The translations under genes were made by a program, and so were the position numbers. The notes below the pieces were generated by a model. It searched no databases. It was given only the letters and a program-made list of their open reading frames with translations, and had not been told where the DNA came from. From Mixia osmundae IAM 14324 (Eukaryota; Basidiomycota; Mixiomycetes; Mixiales; Mixiaceae): a stretch of 64,000 nt of DNA. Positions 1 to 10,729 of the stretch are shown here, piece by piece. The stretch spans positions 70,299-134,298 of the forward strand of contig NW_014575561.1 of the NCBI RefSeq assembly GCF_000708205.1, read 5' to 3'. Positions within the stretch are counted from its first letter, which is position 1; every line of letters starts with the position of its first letter.

Positions 1-710
1 GGCTTCAGTATGGCAGATCTCTGGGATGCCTCACCCGTCGACAAGGGCGGTATTGTGCTTGGTGGCATTGATACCAGCGTCCTCAAGTCAGAAGTGACTT
101 ACTCCCCTCATCTGCCACCCTGGATCAATGCGTTGAAACAGTCGCGCAACTACTGGGGCGTCTCTATGCAGGTCAGCTCGCTCCATTCAATGCTGGAGTA
201 CGTAGCTCAAAGCGGCTTTAGTTTCCCACGGCGGGCTCAACATCGGCCACCTCTAAGGATGCATACACGGTAATGTGAGTTTTTCTGCGCAACATCAAGA
301 CAGCAAGCTCATGCGTGATCCTCTCTAGCGACACTGGTACAACATTGACGACTCTGCGTGACGCCAACTTTCTGAAGTGGGCAGACCCGATTCCTGGTAT
401 GGCTTCAGGCAAGTTCGGCATCTATGGCTTCCCCAAATCGTCGATCCCGCTCGTTCAAGCGCTCGATTTCATCGTTGGCGGCAAGCGCTTCTCCGTGCCC
501 AGCAAAGAGCTCATCATGTCGGATGAGTATGCAGCAGCCCAGGGTCTAGATACTAAAAGCCTGGCTTACACGCATGTCACTAATGCTGGCGGTCTCGACC
601 TCAACATCTTTGGTGCGATCATGCTCACCAAGTTCTATGTCGTACTCGACGACGAGGAGAAGCGGATCGGCTTTGCGCTGACGGCTCATTCTCCGCCTCA
701 ATCCGCTTAG
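1..710 (+). CDS. Pepsin-like (A1) aspartic protease, 5' end outside window
   Basis: This is the C-terminal part of a secreted aspartic endopeptidase. The frame is open from base 1, so the start codon and first catalytic Asp lie upstream. I infer exons 1-171, 222-274 and 329-710 (introns of 50 and 54 nt), giving 201 visible residues. The second intron ends just before the second active-site motif, DTGTT. The GGIDTSVLKSEVTY and YWGVSMQ stretches match the other proteases at 14-19 kb, and the 53-nt middle exon has the same length as in two of them (exons 15108-15160 and 16649-16701). The C-terminal block with FYVVLDDEEKRIGFA is typical of the family. It is closer to the 14-19 kb group than to its neighbours at 0.9-3.9 kb, which have one intron. 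Substrate is unknown. Confidence 0.85.
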
Positions 711-907
711 CTATTACGTCATGCGATGATATGCATTTCTTGCTGAGTATACGAGACCTTTGTAAAGGACAATAGGAAGAAAGCTAGGTGCAGCGGCATG
801 CTGATCCAACACAACGATCGAAGCTGGGTTCCTCTGGCGTGCAACACTTTGCGCGCTCGCAGCTTCAGACAGAAGATACATTGCCTCGCCAGAGCGCTGT
901 CACAAGT

Positions 908-2140
908 CTAACTATACTTTGTGGTCGCAAAGCCGATTCTGGGCGGATTGTTATGCTCGTCAATACAGACGTAGAGGTGAATAAGGTGATAAGCCCCAAT
1001 AAGACCGCCAATATTGAGCTCATCCTGGATAACGTCGACGAGCGAATAGGCATGATCTGTGGGCCAGCCATTTGCCACTGCAAGGTAATCCGGGAAGACG
1101 AGCTGCTCAGGCTTCAGGGTGAACACCTTGCCTTCGATGGTATAGTCGATTGGATGAAGCTTGGAGACATATGCTTTGGGTACCTTGTACACATTGAGGA
1201 AGATGTCATAGACGACATGCTGACTTTTCGCCACCCAGATCTTGAAAGCAGCGGCTGGGAGCAAGGTCTTGGTAGTTCCGGTGTCTATGGCAAATAAGCT
1301 CGCCACCTTGTCACTCTTGTGAACGCCTAGTGAAGGGATCTCGAGATAGACCGAGTAATACTGTCGCTCCTTGCCGGCCTTGTTGAGATGGACGCCAGTC
1401 CTGGGCGTCCATGTGAGGCTAGATGTCATGAGAGACTTATCGCATCCACCCAGCATGAGAGAGCCGGCGTCGAGGGCAGTGCCGCCCACGAGGTCAAATG
1501 GCTTGAAGCCAAGTCCGAGAATGTAGGCATCCATGACCTTGTCTTTGACCAACTGTGGGATGAGCGAAAGAGGGCGTTCGCCCGAATGAGCAGTCGTAGG
1601 TGTCCAATCGTCTTGGGAGAGCTTTTGGGGACCGAAGGCGATCAGGCCGTTCATACCCTCGGGGTTAGCTTTGTCGGTCTTGGATGCGCCAGGCGTGCCC
1701 ACAAAAGCAGCATGGACGACGAATTTTGAGCCGTCAAGACGTATGACATCGCTGTACCCGACACCACTGGCTACTGTTCCATCCGCGTAGTCCGTGCTGG
1801 CATTGAAGCCAACTTTGCGAGCGTGAGGCCCTGGTTGATAGGGCGCGATATAGGTCACGGCCGAACCTGCAGCTTGTGTCAGCAAGAAGAGACACTGGAG
1901 TCAGCTAGTCGACTGACCAGTATCGATCAAGAGGTTGTAGAATGAGGGCGCATCGCGCTCAGTACCGACTGTGATGTTGAGCGCGAAAAAGCCTTGAGCG
2001 GCCGTAGAGATGGTCGCAAAGTCGCCCCGTCGAACCGTAGCTTTATGGATTGGCACATGATGGTGATGCACGCGAAGCTTGATGGGATCTGATAGCGTCT
2101 GGCCGGCGAATGCCAGCGCAAGGAGGCCGGCGGCGTACAT
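908..2140 (-). CDS. Secreted pepsin-like aspartic protease, upstream tandem copy
   Basis: A1-family aspartic protease of 393 residues. Exons are 2140-1918 and 1866-908. The 51-nt intron splits the first catalytic motif, so that DTG-SAVTY is formed only after splicing. The protein starts MYAAGLLALAFAGQTLS, a clear signal peptide, followed by a His-rich propeptide-like stretch. The second motif is DTGTT near residue 274. It ends with a VCIDEHNNPPRIGFATTKYS-like tail shared almost exactly with the next gene. Both genes have identical exon lengths (223 and 959 nt), which together with shared flanks shows tandem duplication. It probably acts outside the cell or in the vacuole; the substrate is not predictable. 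Confidence 0.9.
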
Positions 2141-2237
2141 CTCGAGGCAAATATGGGCGTACTTTGCTCTCGATGGAGAGGAACGTATGCATGGTGATCT
2201 TAAATAGGAGGGATGCCGAGTCTCGTGATGGGTGATT

Positions 2238-2272
2238 GCTGCTTAGTTATCGAGCGTTGTTTGAGATAAGCA
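2238..2272 (-). promoter_or_regulatory. Duplicated upstream element, copy 1
   Basis: A 35-bp block about 100 bp upstream of the protease start at 2140 matches 3996-4030 with 3 mismatches. It contains the core TATCGAGCG. It lies at a similar place before the paralogous start at 3884, so promoter DNA was copied with the gene. Whether it binds a regulator is inference. Confidence 0.5.
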
Positions 2273-2654
2273 TGGCGCTTGGAATGATATGCGTGGATGC
2301 AAGGTTCGTGCGCGGCCCACGTCAGCAATCTGTCCCTGGTGCGACAGTGCTGAGGAGGCGATGAAGAACGAGAGAGAATCGATGATGCTGGCAGTGAGCA
2401 GTCACTCTTGCCATACAGCATGAGATCACTGGGTATCGTCAATCTGATACGGTGTGGATGAAGAATCGCTTAACAGGCCCAGGGTGCGCGGATGCTTCTC
2501 AGACTGTTGTCATATTTTATGGGGAGGCACGGGCAAAGTGATGACAGGCGAAGCAGCGCTGTATGACATCGGAAGGGGTTCTTATTCGCAAATTGAGCGG
2601 CGCAATACTTTCTTAAGAGTCAAGGAGAGACTGCATTGACTCGACCCAAACACT

Positions 2655-3884
2655 CTAGCTGTACTTTGTGGTCGCAAAGCCGATTCTGGGCGGATTGTTG
2701 TGCTCGTCAATACAGACGTACAGATGAATGAGATGGTAAGCACCAATGATGCCGCCAATGTTGAGCTCATCCGGGATAATGCCGACCATGATGTAAGCGT
2801 GGTCTGTAGGCCAGGTCTGCGATTCTGCGTAGTAGTCTGGATAGACGAGATACTCGGGCTTGAGAGTGTAGGTCTTTCCTTCGATGGTATAGTCGATCGG
2901 ATGGATCTTCGACACGGACGCTTTTGGCACTTTGTGAACGCCGAGTGCATCGTCAAAGACGATCACAGGGCTCTTGCGGAGCCACAATCTGTAGGCGGCT
3001 TCCGGCAGGTATGTTTGAGTGCTGCCTGTGTCGATTGCGAACAAGCTTGCCACCTTGTCAGTCTTGTGGACGCCCAGCGAGGGGATCTCGAGATAGACCG
3101 AGTAATATTGTCGCTCCTTTCCGGCTTTGTTGAGATGGACACCAGTCCTTCGTGTCCAGGTAAGGGGGCCGGTCATGACGGAAGCATCGCAACCGCCGAG
3201 CATGAGGGAGCCCACATCGAGCGCAGTTCCGCCGACGAGATCGAGCGGCCTGAATCCGAGACCGAGGATATATTCGTCAATGATTTTGTCGTGAACCATC
3301 TGAGGGATGAGCGACAGGGGACGCTCGCCCGGATGTCGACTGGTCGGCTTCCAGTCGTCTTCAGAAAGCTTCTGAGGTCCGAGTGCCACGAGACCATTGA
3401 TCTCCTCGGGGTCAGCCTTGTCGGTCTTTGATGTGCCCGGTGTGCCAGCAAAGGTAGCATTGACGGCGAAACGCGAGCCATCGAGACGGATGACGTCGAT
3501 ATAGCCAACGCCGTCGGCCTCTGAGCCATCTGCATAGACCGTGCTGGAGTTGAATCCCGAATAGCGGACGTGAGGGCCCGGTTGGTAAGGAGAAAGATAG
3601 GTCACAGCAGAGCCTACGTGTTCCGTGAGCGCAGCGATCATGAGATGTGCAGTCGGCTTACCTGTATCGATCAATAGATTATAGAAAGAGGGTGCGCCGC
3701 GTTCGGTGCCAACGGTGACATTGAGGGCGAAAAAAGATTGCGCGGCCGTAGAGATCATTGCAAAGTCGCCACGACGAACCGGAGCTCGGTGGGCCGGCAC
3801 ATAGTGATGATGCACGGCAAGCTTGATGGGTTCCGAAAGCGTCTGGCCAGCGAATACAAGCGCAACAAGGCCTGCGGCGTACAT
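2655..3884 (-). CDS. Secreted pepsin-like aspartic protease, tandem copy
   Basis: Close paralogue of the gene at 908-2140. The whole interval is an open frame of 409 residues, but a 48-nt segment (3614-3661) with donor GTAAGC and acceptor CGTAG sits exactly where the paralogue has its intron, inside the first active-site motif. Splicing gives 393 residues and restores DTG-SAVTY. Exons are therefore 3884-3662 and 3613-2655. It has signal peptide MYAAGLVALVFAGQTLS, second motif DTGSTQTYL and the conserved tail IGFATTKYS. Because the intron is a multiple of three with no stop, a gene finder could miss it and insert 16 residues into the active site. Confidence 0.9.
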   Translation of the reverse strand: MYAAGLVALVFAGQTLSEPIKLAVHHHYVPAHRAPVRRGDFAMISTAAQSFFALNVTVGTERGAPSFYNLLIDTGKPTAHLMIAALTEHVGSAVTYLSPYQPGPHVRYSGFNSSTVYADGSEADGVGYIDVIRLDGSRFAVNATFAGTPGTSKTDKADPEEINGLVALGPQKLSEDDWKPTSRHPGERPLSLIPQMVHDKIIDEYILGLGFRPLDLVGGTALDVGSLMLGGCDASVMTGPLTWTRRTGVHLNKAGKERQYYSVYLEIPSLGVHKTDKVASLFAIDTGSTQTYLPEAAYRLWLRKSPVIVFDDALGVHKVPKASVSKIHPIDYTIEGKTYTLKPEYLVYPDYYAESQTWPTDHAYIMVGIIPDELNIGGIIGAYHLIHLYVCIDEHNNPPRIGFATTKYS

Positions 3885-3995
3885 CTCGAGGCAAAGTCGG
3901 GCGTTTTGAGCCGTCGATGGAGAAGACAGTGGACATGGTGATCCTCAAATAGTCGTTCGTCGGGCCTGACGATGGACGATAGGCGATAGGTGACA

Positions 3996-4030
3996 GCTGC
4001 TTAGCTATCGAGCGCTGTTTGCGATAAGCA
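3996..4030 (-). promoter_or_regulatory. Duplicated upstream element, copy 2
   Basis: Copy of the 35-bp block at 2238-2272 (3 mismatches), about 110 bp before the protease start at 3884. Shorter matching pieces, such as ATCTCGAGGCAAA just before the ATG, also occur in both flanks. Confidence 0.5.
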
Positions 4031-4374
4031 CGAAGCGCGGAGGAATAGGCGTCGGTAGGAGATCCGTGCGCGCGGACAAGGTCGAGAGATTGCTCGTTGT
4101 GTGACGACGAGGAAGATAACAGAAAGCCTGGCGTCGTCGAGACGGTGTCGAGTGTGAGACAAGTGTCACTGCTTCTTCGGGTCACGTGTCGCATACATGC
4201 AGTCCAGCGTGACCATGGGATGGCTGACCAGCTGTGCTTGACCTGTCAGGAGCAGTGTGTCATGTAGCGGCGTGACCTCTCTGCCGAGCCTACTTAATGC
4301 CGCTTGCCTCTTCTCTGCCCCGCCACTCCGACTCCCAAGCATCATCTCGCTCAACACACACAAGCACATCCAAG

Positions 4375-4633
4375 ATGAGCAGCATCAAGAAGACTGTCCT
4401 CATCGCTCTGTGTCTCGTCGTCGGCCTTGCCTCTGCTTCGCCCGTCGCCCTCAGCCAGCCCGAAGCGTGCGTCCTCATCTTGGTCGATCGGACGATGTAC
4501 TGACGCAGAGAGAGTGCAGTCAAGGCCGACCGGGTGACTGTCCGTGTGACATTTGCTGCTACTACGATGGTGAGTCGCTGGCTTGCGGGCGAGCATGGCT
4601 GATGTTCGCGCAGTCACTATTTGCTGCCTCTGA
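4375..4633 (+). CDS. Secreted cysteine-rich mini-protein, 53 aa
   Basis: Too short and split for simple gene finding. Exons are 4375-4466, 4520-4569 and 4614-4633, with introns of 53 and 44 nt. The product starts with a signal peptide (MSSIKKTVLIALCLVVGLAS) and ends in a compact cysteine motif, CPCDICCYYDVTICCL. The mature peptide would be about 30 residues with seven cysteines. I chose the acceptor at 4519 rather than 4508 because it puts the second exon in the cysteine-rich frame. No family is recognised. It could be an effector, an antimicrobial peptide or a metal binder. Confidence 0.6.
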
Positions 4634-4880
4634 GGGCATCTAGGGTCGACGGAGGGGGACAGGAGAGACTGGTCTCGGAGGACAGCTGTGATTGATCGAA
4701 CGAAGATGGAGTCCATGCTGATGTCATTGAGCGTGGAGAGACATGAGGATGAGTGAGAGGAGTGAGAGCAGCTCAGCGCTCGGCCTGGAAGTGCAGAGAG
4801 TCGCGCAAATCTGCATGCCGTCTGGCTCTGCGCTCGACACTAACTAACCCTTGGCTCGCAGCCTGCCTCGAGCTGTCAGG

Positions 4881-6708
4881 ATGTCTACACCCATCCCGCG
4901 GCCGTCGAAGAAGGCCCGCAAGGCAGAGATAGCAGCAGCGCAGACTCCGCTCAAGGCAGAGCTGCAGGATGCTCCTTCCGTCCTTGTCGAGTTTGTCGAC
5001 CCTCACGGCCAAGCAGTGACAGTAGACGCTAGCTCAGGCGCAGGCACGAGCACGGGAGCGATCAGGATACCGAGCAATCTCGACAGTGAAGCGCTCGCCC
5101 TCCTCGTCAACACGCTCAAGGGCGAAAAGGATGAACCGTACCCATACAGCTTCCACATCGTCCTGCCTGCTTCTGCTTCTGCTGGCCCTGATGAGCAGGA
5201 GAGGATACCGCTGGAGCAGTCGATCTATCAGACCATACTACAGTCACAAGCTGCAGTCGCCTCTGTCAAGGGCAAGCAGACCGCAAAGCGCGGCTTGTCC
5301 ACTGAGGACACACTGAGAATCGTGTGCCAGCCCGAGGCACTCTTCCGTGTGCGGCCCATCAATCGCAACTCTTCCTCTCTCTCTGGTCACGGAGCGCCCA
5401 TCCTCTGCGCTGCCTTTTCACCGACGGGAAAGTGGCTAGCAACAGGCTCCGGCGATTTTACAGCGAGAATATGGGATCTGAGTACAGAGACACCTCGCTT
5501 CACTCTCGGCGGACCTGCGCAGAGCACAGGCGAAGGTGCGACAACGACGACCGGACATCGCGGCTGGGTCCTCTGTGTCGAGTGGGATCCTTTGGAACGC
5601 TTTCTCGCTACAGGCTCGCATGACAATACCGTCAGGATATGGTCACCCGCGACGGGCAAGCAAGTCGGCGAGCCGCTCCGGGGACACTCCAAGTGGATCA
5701 CCTCGCTCGCTTGGGAACCGCTCCATCTGTGTGTCGAAGCGATCGATAGCCGCAACAGTGCTGACAGTCGGCTCCCTATCTCACAGGTCGGGAGAAGGCG
5801 TCAGGCTTGCCTCGAGCTCAAAGGACAGTACGGTTAAGATTTGGAATGCCACAGCTGGCAGATTGGAGAACACGCTCGGAGGTCACACGGCTTCTGTCAA
5901 TGTGGTCCGGTGGAGCGGCACAGGTCTCATCATCACGGCGAGCAGCGATCGCACAATCCGGCTATGGAAAGATGTCAGGATCGCATCTCATTCAGCAGAG
6001 ATGACGCTGAACAGACTCTGTGCGTGATAGGGAAAGACAGTGCGCGTGCTGTCAGAGCATGCCCACTGGGTGACGACAATGGCTCTCAATACCGATTTCA
6101 TTCTCAGGACGGGCCCGTTCGATCCCGTCGGACCGACGCCGGCGAACGAGACGGAAGCTCGCACGATGGCGAAAGACCGCTATGCTCGCTTTGTTGCGAC
6201 AAAAGAAGAGCTCCTCATTTCCGGCTCGGACGATCATACGCTCTTCCTCTGGACGCTCTCTGAATCTGCGCCAAACCCGAAGAAACCGCTCGCTCGGTTG
6301 ACGGGCCATCAGAAGCAAGTCAACCACGTCGCCTTCTCACCGGACGGCAATCAGATCGCCTCTGCTTCGTTCGACAATTCCGTCAAGCTCTGGCAGGGCG
6401 ACACAGGCAAGTTTATCGCCAGTCTACGCGGTCACGTCGCGCCTGTCTATCGCGTCAGCTGGTCGGCCGATTCTCGTATGCTCATCAGTGCGAGCAAGGA
6501 CTCGACGCTCAAGCTCTGGAATCTCAAGACACACAAGATCAGGGTCGATCTGCCTGGCCATACCGATGAGGTCTACTGTGTCGACTTTGTGGCCGACAAG
6601 GTCGCTTCTGGGGGTCGCGATCAGCAAGTGAAGATGTGCGTCTGGCGTTGAGATCACCATTGATGCCCTACTGATGCAGCTGCCATGGCGCACAGATGGC
6701 GGAATTAG
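4881..6708 (+). CDS. RSA4: Ribosome assembly protein RSA4 / Notchless (NLE1), WD40
   Basis: WD-repeat protein of 550 residues that in yeast and animals works with the AAA ATPase Rea1/Midasin to release assembly factors from pre-60S ribosomes in the nucleus. Exons are 4881-5728, 5787-5973, 6031-6635 and 6696-6708. The NLE domain with its ubiquitin-like fold covers roughly residues 28-130, followed by about eight WD repeats, many ending in WD or LW (ARIWDLS, VRIWS, VKIWN, IRLWK, LFLWT, VKLWQ, LKLWN). The tiny last exon gives the C-terminus KIWRN*, in line with orthologues; reading through instead gives a poor tail. It ends 62 bp from the convergent gene at 6771. Confidence 0.93.
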
Positions 6709-6770
6709 AGCGTCCTTGTAGCAATGTTGTGTATGACAATCGTACAACAAACAGCAGAATCCGTGATGTC

Positions 6771-7640
6771 TCATTCTTCGTCTACCCACTGGTTCGCTAG
6801 CGGCCCAATGTACGGCAAAGTATATCGTTCGAGTATCTCTGCATCTCGGTAGGCTTTCACCCTGCAAGGGTCATCGAGCTCAGACGGGGCACGTCAGGGC
6901 AGGAAGAGGAGACGCACGCCAAGGAGGTGAGTGCGATGATGTCCAAGATGAGCAGCAAGACTTCGAAGAAAGATGACCAGGCGAGGATGAGATGGAGAAA
7001 CGCGGCTGCGAATCCGAGCAAGGAGGATTGCCACGCGTGGAAGCGACTGTTCCCGGAGCCCTGAGCCGCTCGTTCTCGACCTGATGAGGAGGAGACACTC
7101 ACACATAGTCGTTCTTGTGCTCTGTCATGAGGATGATCAAGCCTGTACAGCTCACCGAGAGAATTGAGCTGATAGCATGGCCCGAGCAGCGGTGAGCTGA
7201 CCTGATATTGGACCTAACAGATAAGTCATTGCCGCCTCGACGTCTGTTCTCAATCCGAGCGTCGTCTCAAAGGCGTCGGGCCCAAGGGGAGCCAGGCCTG
7301 CTTCTGCCGCTCTGGCCGAGCTCGAGGAGTCTGAGAACCCAGCTCGGTGGGCCGAGCTCGCGCTACCGAAACTGGTCGGATTGATCTGGCCCACGCTGGC
7401 ACCGGCCTGGTAGCTGCTGCTCGATCGAGCTTGATCTTGTGCAGATGGAGAGGAGGAAGAGGAGGCCAGCCAGGGGGATGCGCGTACTTGTGAAGCTGAC
7501 GGCCCGCTCCCTTGCGTTCGGGAGGATGAAAGCGAGGCGGCGGGCAGCGTGCGATCTTGTGACTGTCCGCTGGACGACAGCGCACCCGCTGACCGTGTCG
7601 ACGATGGCGGCTCTTGATAAGGCGCAAAGTTGAGCGACAT
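6771..7640 (-). CDS. UPF0132 / DUF4870-family membrane protein
   Basis: Protein of 232 residues with four exons (7640-7202, 7142-7103, 7046-6918, 6861-6771). The first 130 residues are Ser/Gln/Pro-rich and probably disordered. The C-terminal half matches the fungal UPF0132 family: a helix starting with MTYLLGPISG, the conserved HKNDYVRFHAWQSS loop and then a hydrophobic segment with LHLILAWSSFFEVLLLI. The tail YRDAEILERYTLP and ending PLANQWVDEE are also typical. Function is unknown in the family. It is divergent from TIM44 with a 241-bp shared upstream region. Confidence 0.88.
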
Positions 7641-7881
7641 CTTGCCCGTACAGGCGAGTGAGCGCTCTGGGCGGCGGTGACGGTCTTCGAACTTTGCTTT
7701 CGATCACTTCGCGAGCAATTTTGCCGGAACGACTGACGACGCTCTCTTCGACTCTGACTGGCCACGGCTGCGACTGGACTGTCCCCGCAGACGGCTCGGG
7801 TACATCTGCAGCATCTAGCGCCTTGCTGCTGGTCGTGCAGACTGCAGACACGTCGTCGTCACTCAGATCACACTCGACGAG

Positions 7882-9607
7882 ATGTCATTGCAGGCACTCA
7901 GGCTTGCGATGTCGGGCTCACAGCGATGTCAAGTTCTGATCGCACTGCCCGGGACGAGGAGAGGGCTACGCCATCAGCAAAGGCAGCTAGCAAGTCTGGC
8001 GCTGACGAGCGCGAGGATGAGATCATCAAGCTTGACCCTGCCACAGCGCATGCGTCGTCCCTTCAGCGTCTCTGCGACGAGCCATCGACCTTCACCGGAC
8101 CCGTCATCCTCCTCAAGCAGTAGCAAAGCAGATCAGCGAGCCAGAGAGAAGAAAGAAAGGGACGACCGGCCGGCAGCTGGCAAATCCCCTTTTGCCGCCT
8201 TTGTCGATGTCCTGCGAGACGAGTTACGGAAGAACCAGGACTTTCAAGATTCCGTCAGGCAGCTGCAAGGCGAAGCAGGCAAAGTGACTGATTCCGAAGC
8301 CATGAAGCGGGCGGGTGCGATATACGAACGAGCGAGGGTGTGTACACGTCTACACCTCGGCTGCGTCTGCTGATCGCAGGAGCTAAACAGTTGACGGCAT
8401 CCATAAGAGAGAATCCCAAGCTGCGCGCAGCCGCAGAGAATCTCAAAGCAGCCGGTCTCTCAGTCTCTGACGCCGTAGGCACGGCACTCGACAGCTTTGA
8501 GCAGAACCCAGTGATCAGAGGCTCTCGGGCCGCACTCCGCAAAGCAGGCGAATCGGTCTACGATGCCTCTGAACCCATCCGCAAAACAGAGGCCTACAAG
8601 ACCGTAGCCTCTTCCGTCGTCGAAGCGCTCGATGACGTTGGCTCCAATGTGAGATACGGTGGCTATGTCGAGAAGGAAGATCGCAGGCGGCGGAGGGAAG
8701 CCAGGCTCGCCAAGATCGGTCGCGCACCTCTGAGACCGCGAGAGAAAGTAGCAGAGAACCCAGAGGCGGGCGAGAACATCGTCCTGCACGCGACTGCTTC
8801 CACCTCAGAATCCCAATCGACCCAATCTCGACTGCCCGCCCCGGTGGCGAAATGGCTAGCCGGCCTGAAAGAGTCTTACAACGAATCCGAGAATCCCATC
8901 GTGGGCTCCATGCGTACAGTCACCTCGACGCTTGGGCGCGTCTTTGCAGAGACAGAGACCTCTCGCGTGCAGTCAAGGATGAAGGAACTCGACCCTTCCT
9001 TCCAGATGGAAGCCTTCTTGCGCGAGCTCAGAGAGTACATGGTGCCCGAGATGGTCGACGCTTACTCGTCTGCCGATCTCAAGACGCTCAAAGAATGGTG
9101 CTCAGAAGCGGTCAGCTTTCGAGCTCGGCATGCTGCACCGAAGCTGATCCACCCCATCAGACTTATAGCGTTCTGACGGCGAGCATACAGCCCTACCTTT
9201 CAAAAGGCCTTGTACCTGACTCAAGAGTTCTTGACATACGAGGCGTCGATGTAAGGCCGGGCCGTCTAGGTGTTCTACAGAGCGCTGACACGGTCCGTGA
9301 TCTTGCCAGATCGCGGCAGCAAAAGTGCTAGAGAACGAGACCAATGTCTTTGTGGTCTCCTTCAGGACACAAGAGATCACAGCCTTTAGGGATCCCAAGA
9401 CGGGCGAGGTGGCAGCTGGCTCGGAGGATCAGATCGATCAGTGCGGCTACGTGATGGTCATGACCCGCATAGAGGAAGAGCTAGAGAATCCCATTACTGC
9501 GGGATGGAAAGTCATTGATGTGCGTCCTCCTGTCATCTCCTCATTCGCCAGGCCTGACCATTGGGGCGGCACAGATTGCAAGACGTGCACAGAAAGCGTT
9601 CATGTGA
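7882..9607 (+). CDS. TIM44: Mitochondrial import motor subunit TIM44
   Basis: Peripheral inner-membrane protein that tethers mtHsp70 to the TIM23 channel. Five exons (7882-8337, 8391-9110, 9161-9250, 9310-9519, 9575-9607) give 502 residues, close to the usual size. The first 80 residues are rich in Arg and Ser and poor in acids, as a matrix presequence should be. The Tim44 C-terminal domain is clear: FLRELREYMVPEMVDAY, then KEWCSEATYSVLTASIQPYL across the second intron, and DSRVLDIRGVD. All introns are phase 0. The first acceptor was chosen to give ERARLTASIRENPK. Confidence 0.93.
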
Positions 9608-9715
9608 TGCGATCAATGCAAACAACCTCACTCGCTCGCTTGCTCGCCTACTCCAATTGTGCTTCATTTCAGTGCTAGAGAGCACATGGTAAGCTTGCCA
9701 GTGTAGGGCGGTTGA

Positions 9716-10416
9716 TTAGTAGATTGTACCAGTGAGTGTCAGCTGTCCGCGAACAGCGCCCGGCACGGCATCGGAAGTATGCGTGTCTGCAAAGAAGGAC
9801 GAAGGCGAGCGCTCGATGGCAGCTACGGTGAAGTTGGCCGCAGTATCAGCTGCAGACGATGTCAGCTCTCCATTTGTCTGGAACGTGGATGAGCATACTG
9901 CCGTTGCTGAGCACGCCGGTCTCGAAAGGTCCTTGCAGACAGCCGATGGATTGGCCGTAGCCGGAATCGTCCAAGACGGGGTTCGGGAATGTCAGTCGTG
10001 GTGGACCTGCAAGGCCTACTGTGCCTTGGTGAATATGCTACGTCTCTCTCAGCCCTAGTTCATGCAGATTTTACGAGATGCAGACTTACTGTGGCAGTCC
10101 GGGCAGGCGACTGGTACGTTGAGTTTGGTGCGAGGTATACCGTGATATTGTAGCAAATGACGTTCTGTCGAGCGTTGATGCCAAAGTGGAACTCGCCCGA
10201 TGATCCTTCTTGACCGCCCGTATACGAGTTATTGGCGTTGACGACCATACCCGGCGTGGCATAGGCACTGTAGGTCGATGAAAAGTCAAAGATGTTTAGA
10301 CCGCCGCTTGTCGGATAGTCTTTGCTGCCTTCGGACTTGTGATCGTAGTTTGCTGGTAGTGCCAGAGCGAGAGGTGCAAGAAGTGCCGCTAGCGTCATGA
10401 TTGCTTGGGTATGCAT
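9716..10416 (-). CDS. Secreted CHRD-domain protein
   Basis: Secreted protein of 199 residues with a signal peptide (MHTQAIMTLAALLAPLALA) and one CHRD domain, a fold widespread in basidiomycete and ascomycete secretomes without a settled role. Exons are 10416-10090, 10037-9899 and 9849-9716. Family hallmarks are FHFGINARQNVICYNITVYL, HIHQGTVGLAGPPRLTFPNP and the ending FFADTHTSDAVPGAVRGQL. Several NxS/T sites suggest glycosylation. It converges on TIM44 with a 108-bp gap. Confidence 0.88.
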
Positions 10417-10729
10417 CTTGTCGAGGAGCGTTGTTGAGTGATAAAGGTCAAAACGGCCGTTTAAGTAGCTTGGTGAATACGCCAAGGCATGTCGCTGCGT
10501 CATCAAGAAGGAGCGAACCGAGGGAAGAGTGCATCGCATCCAAGACTGTACGAGCTGAAGAGAGATCTGCCGGCCGAGCAGCGGTCTGGGGTCGCGGCGG
10601 TGGCGAAATGTCGATCACAATGCCAAGACACGCGACTTGGCACATTTCTTTCCAAGGACGGGTACGGCAGCCCAGATCGTATTGATGACAACAGAGCGGT
10701 GTAGCGGCTTGTTTGAGGATTGCGGTGTC

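Noticed and set aside
2700-3431. A 243-codon plus-strand frame opposite the second tandem protease
   Set aside because: It lies antisense to a clear aspartic protease, starts with a non-ATG codon and has no family features.
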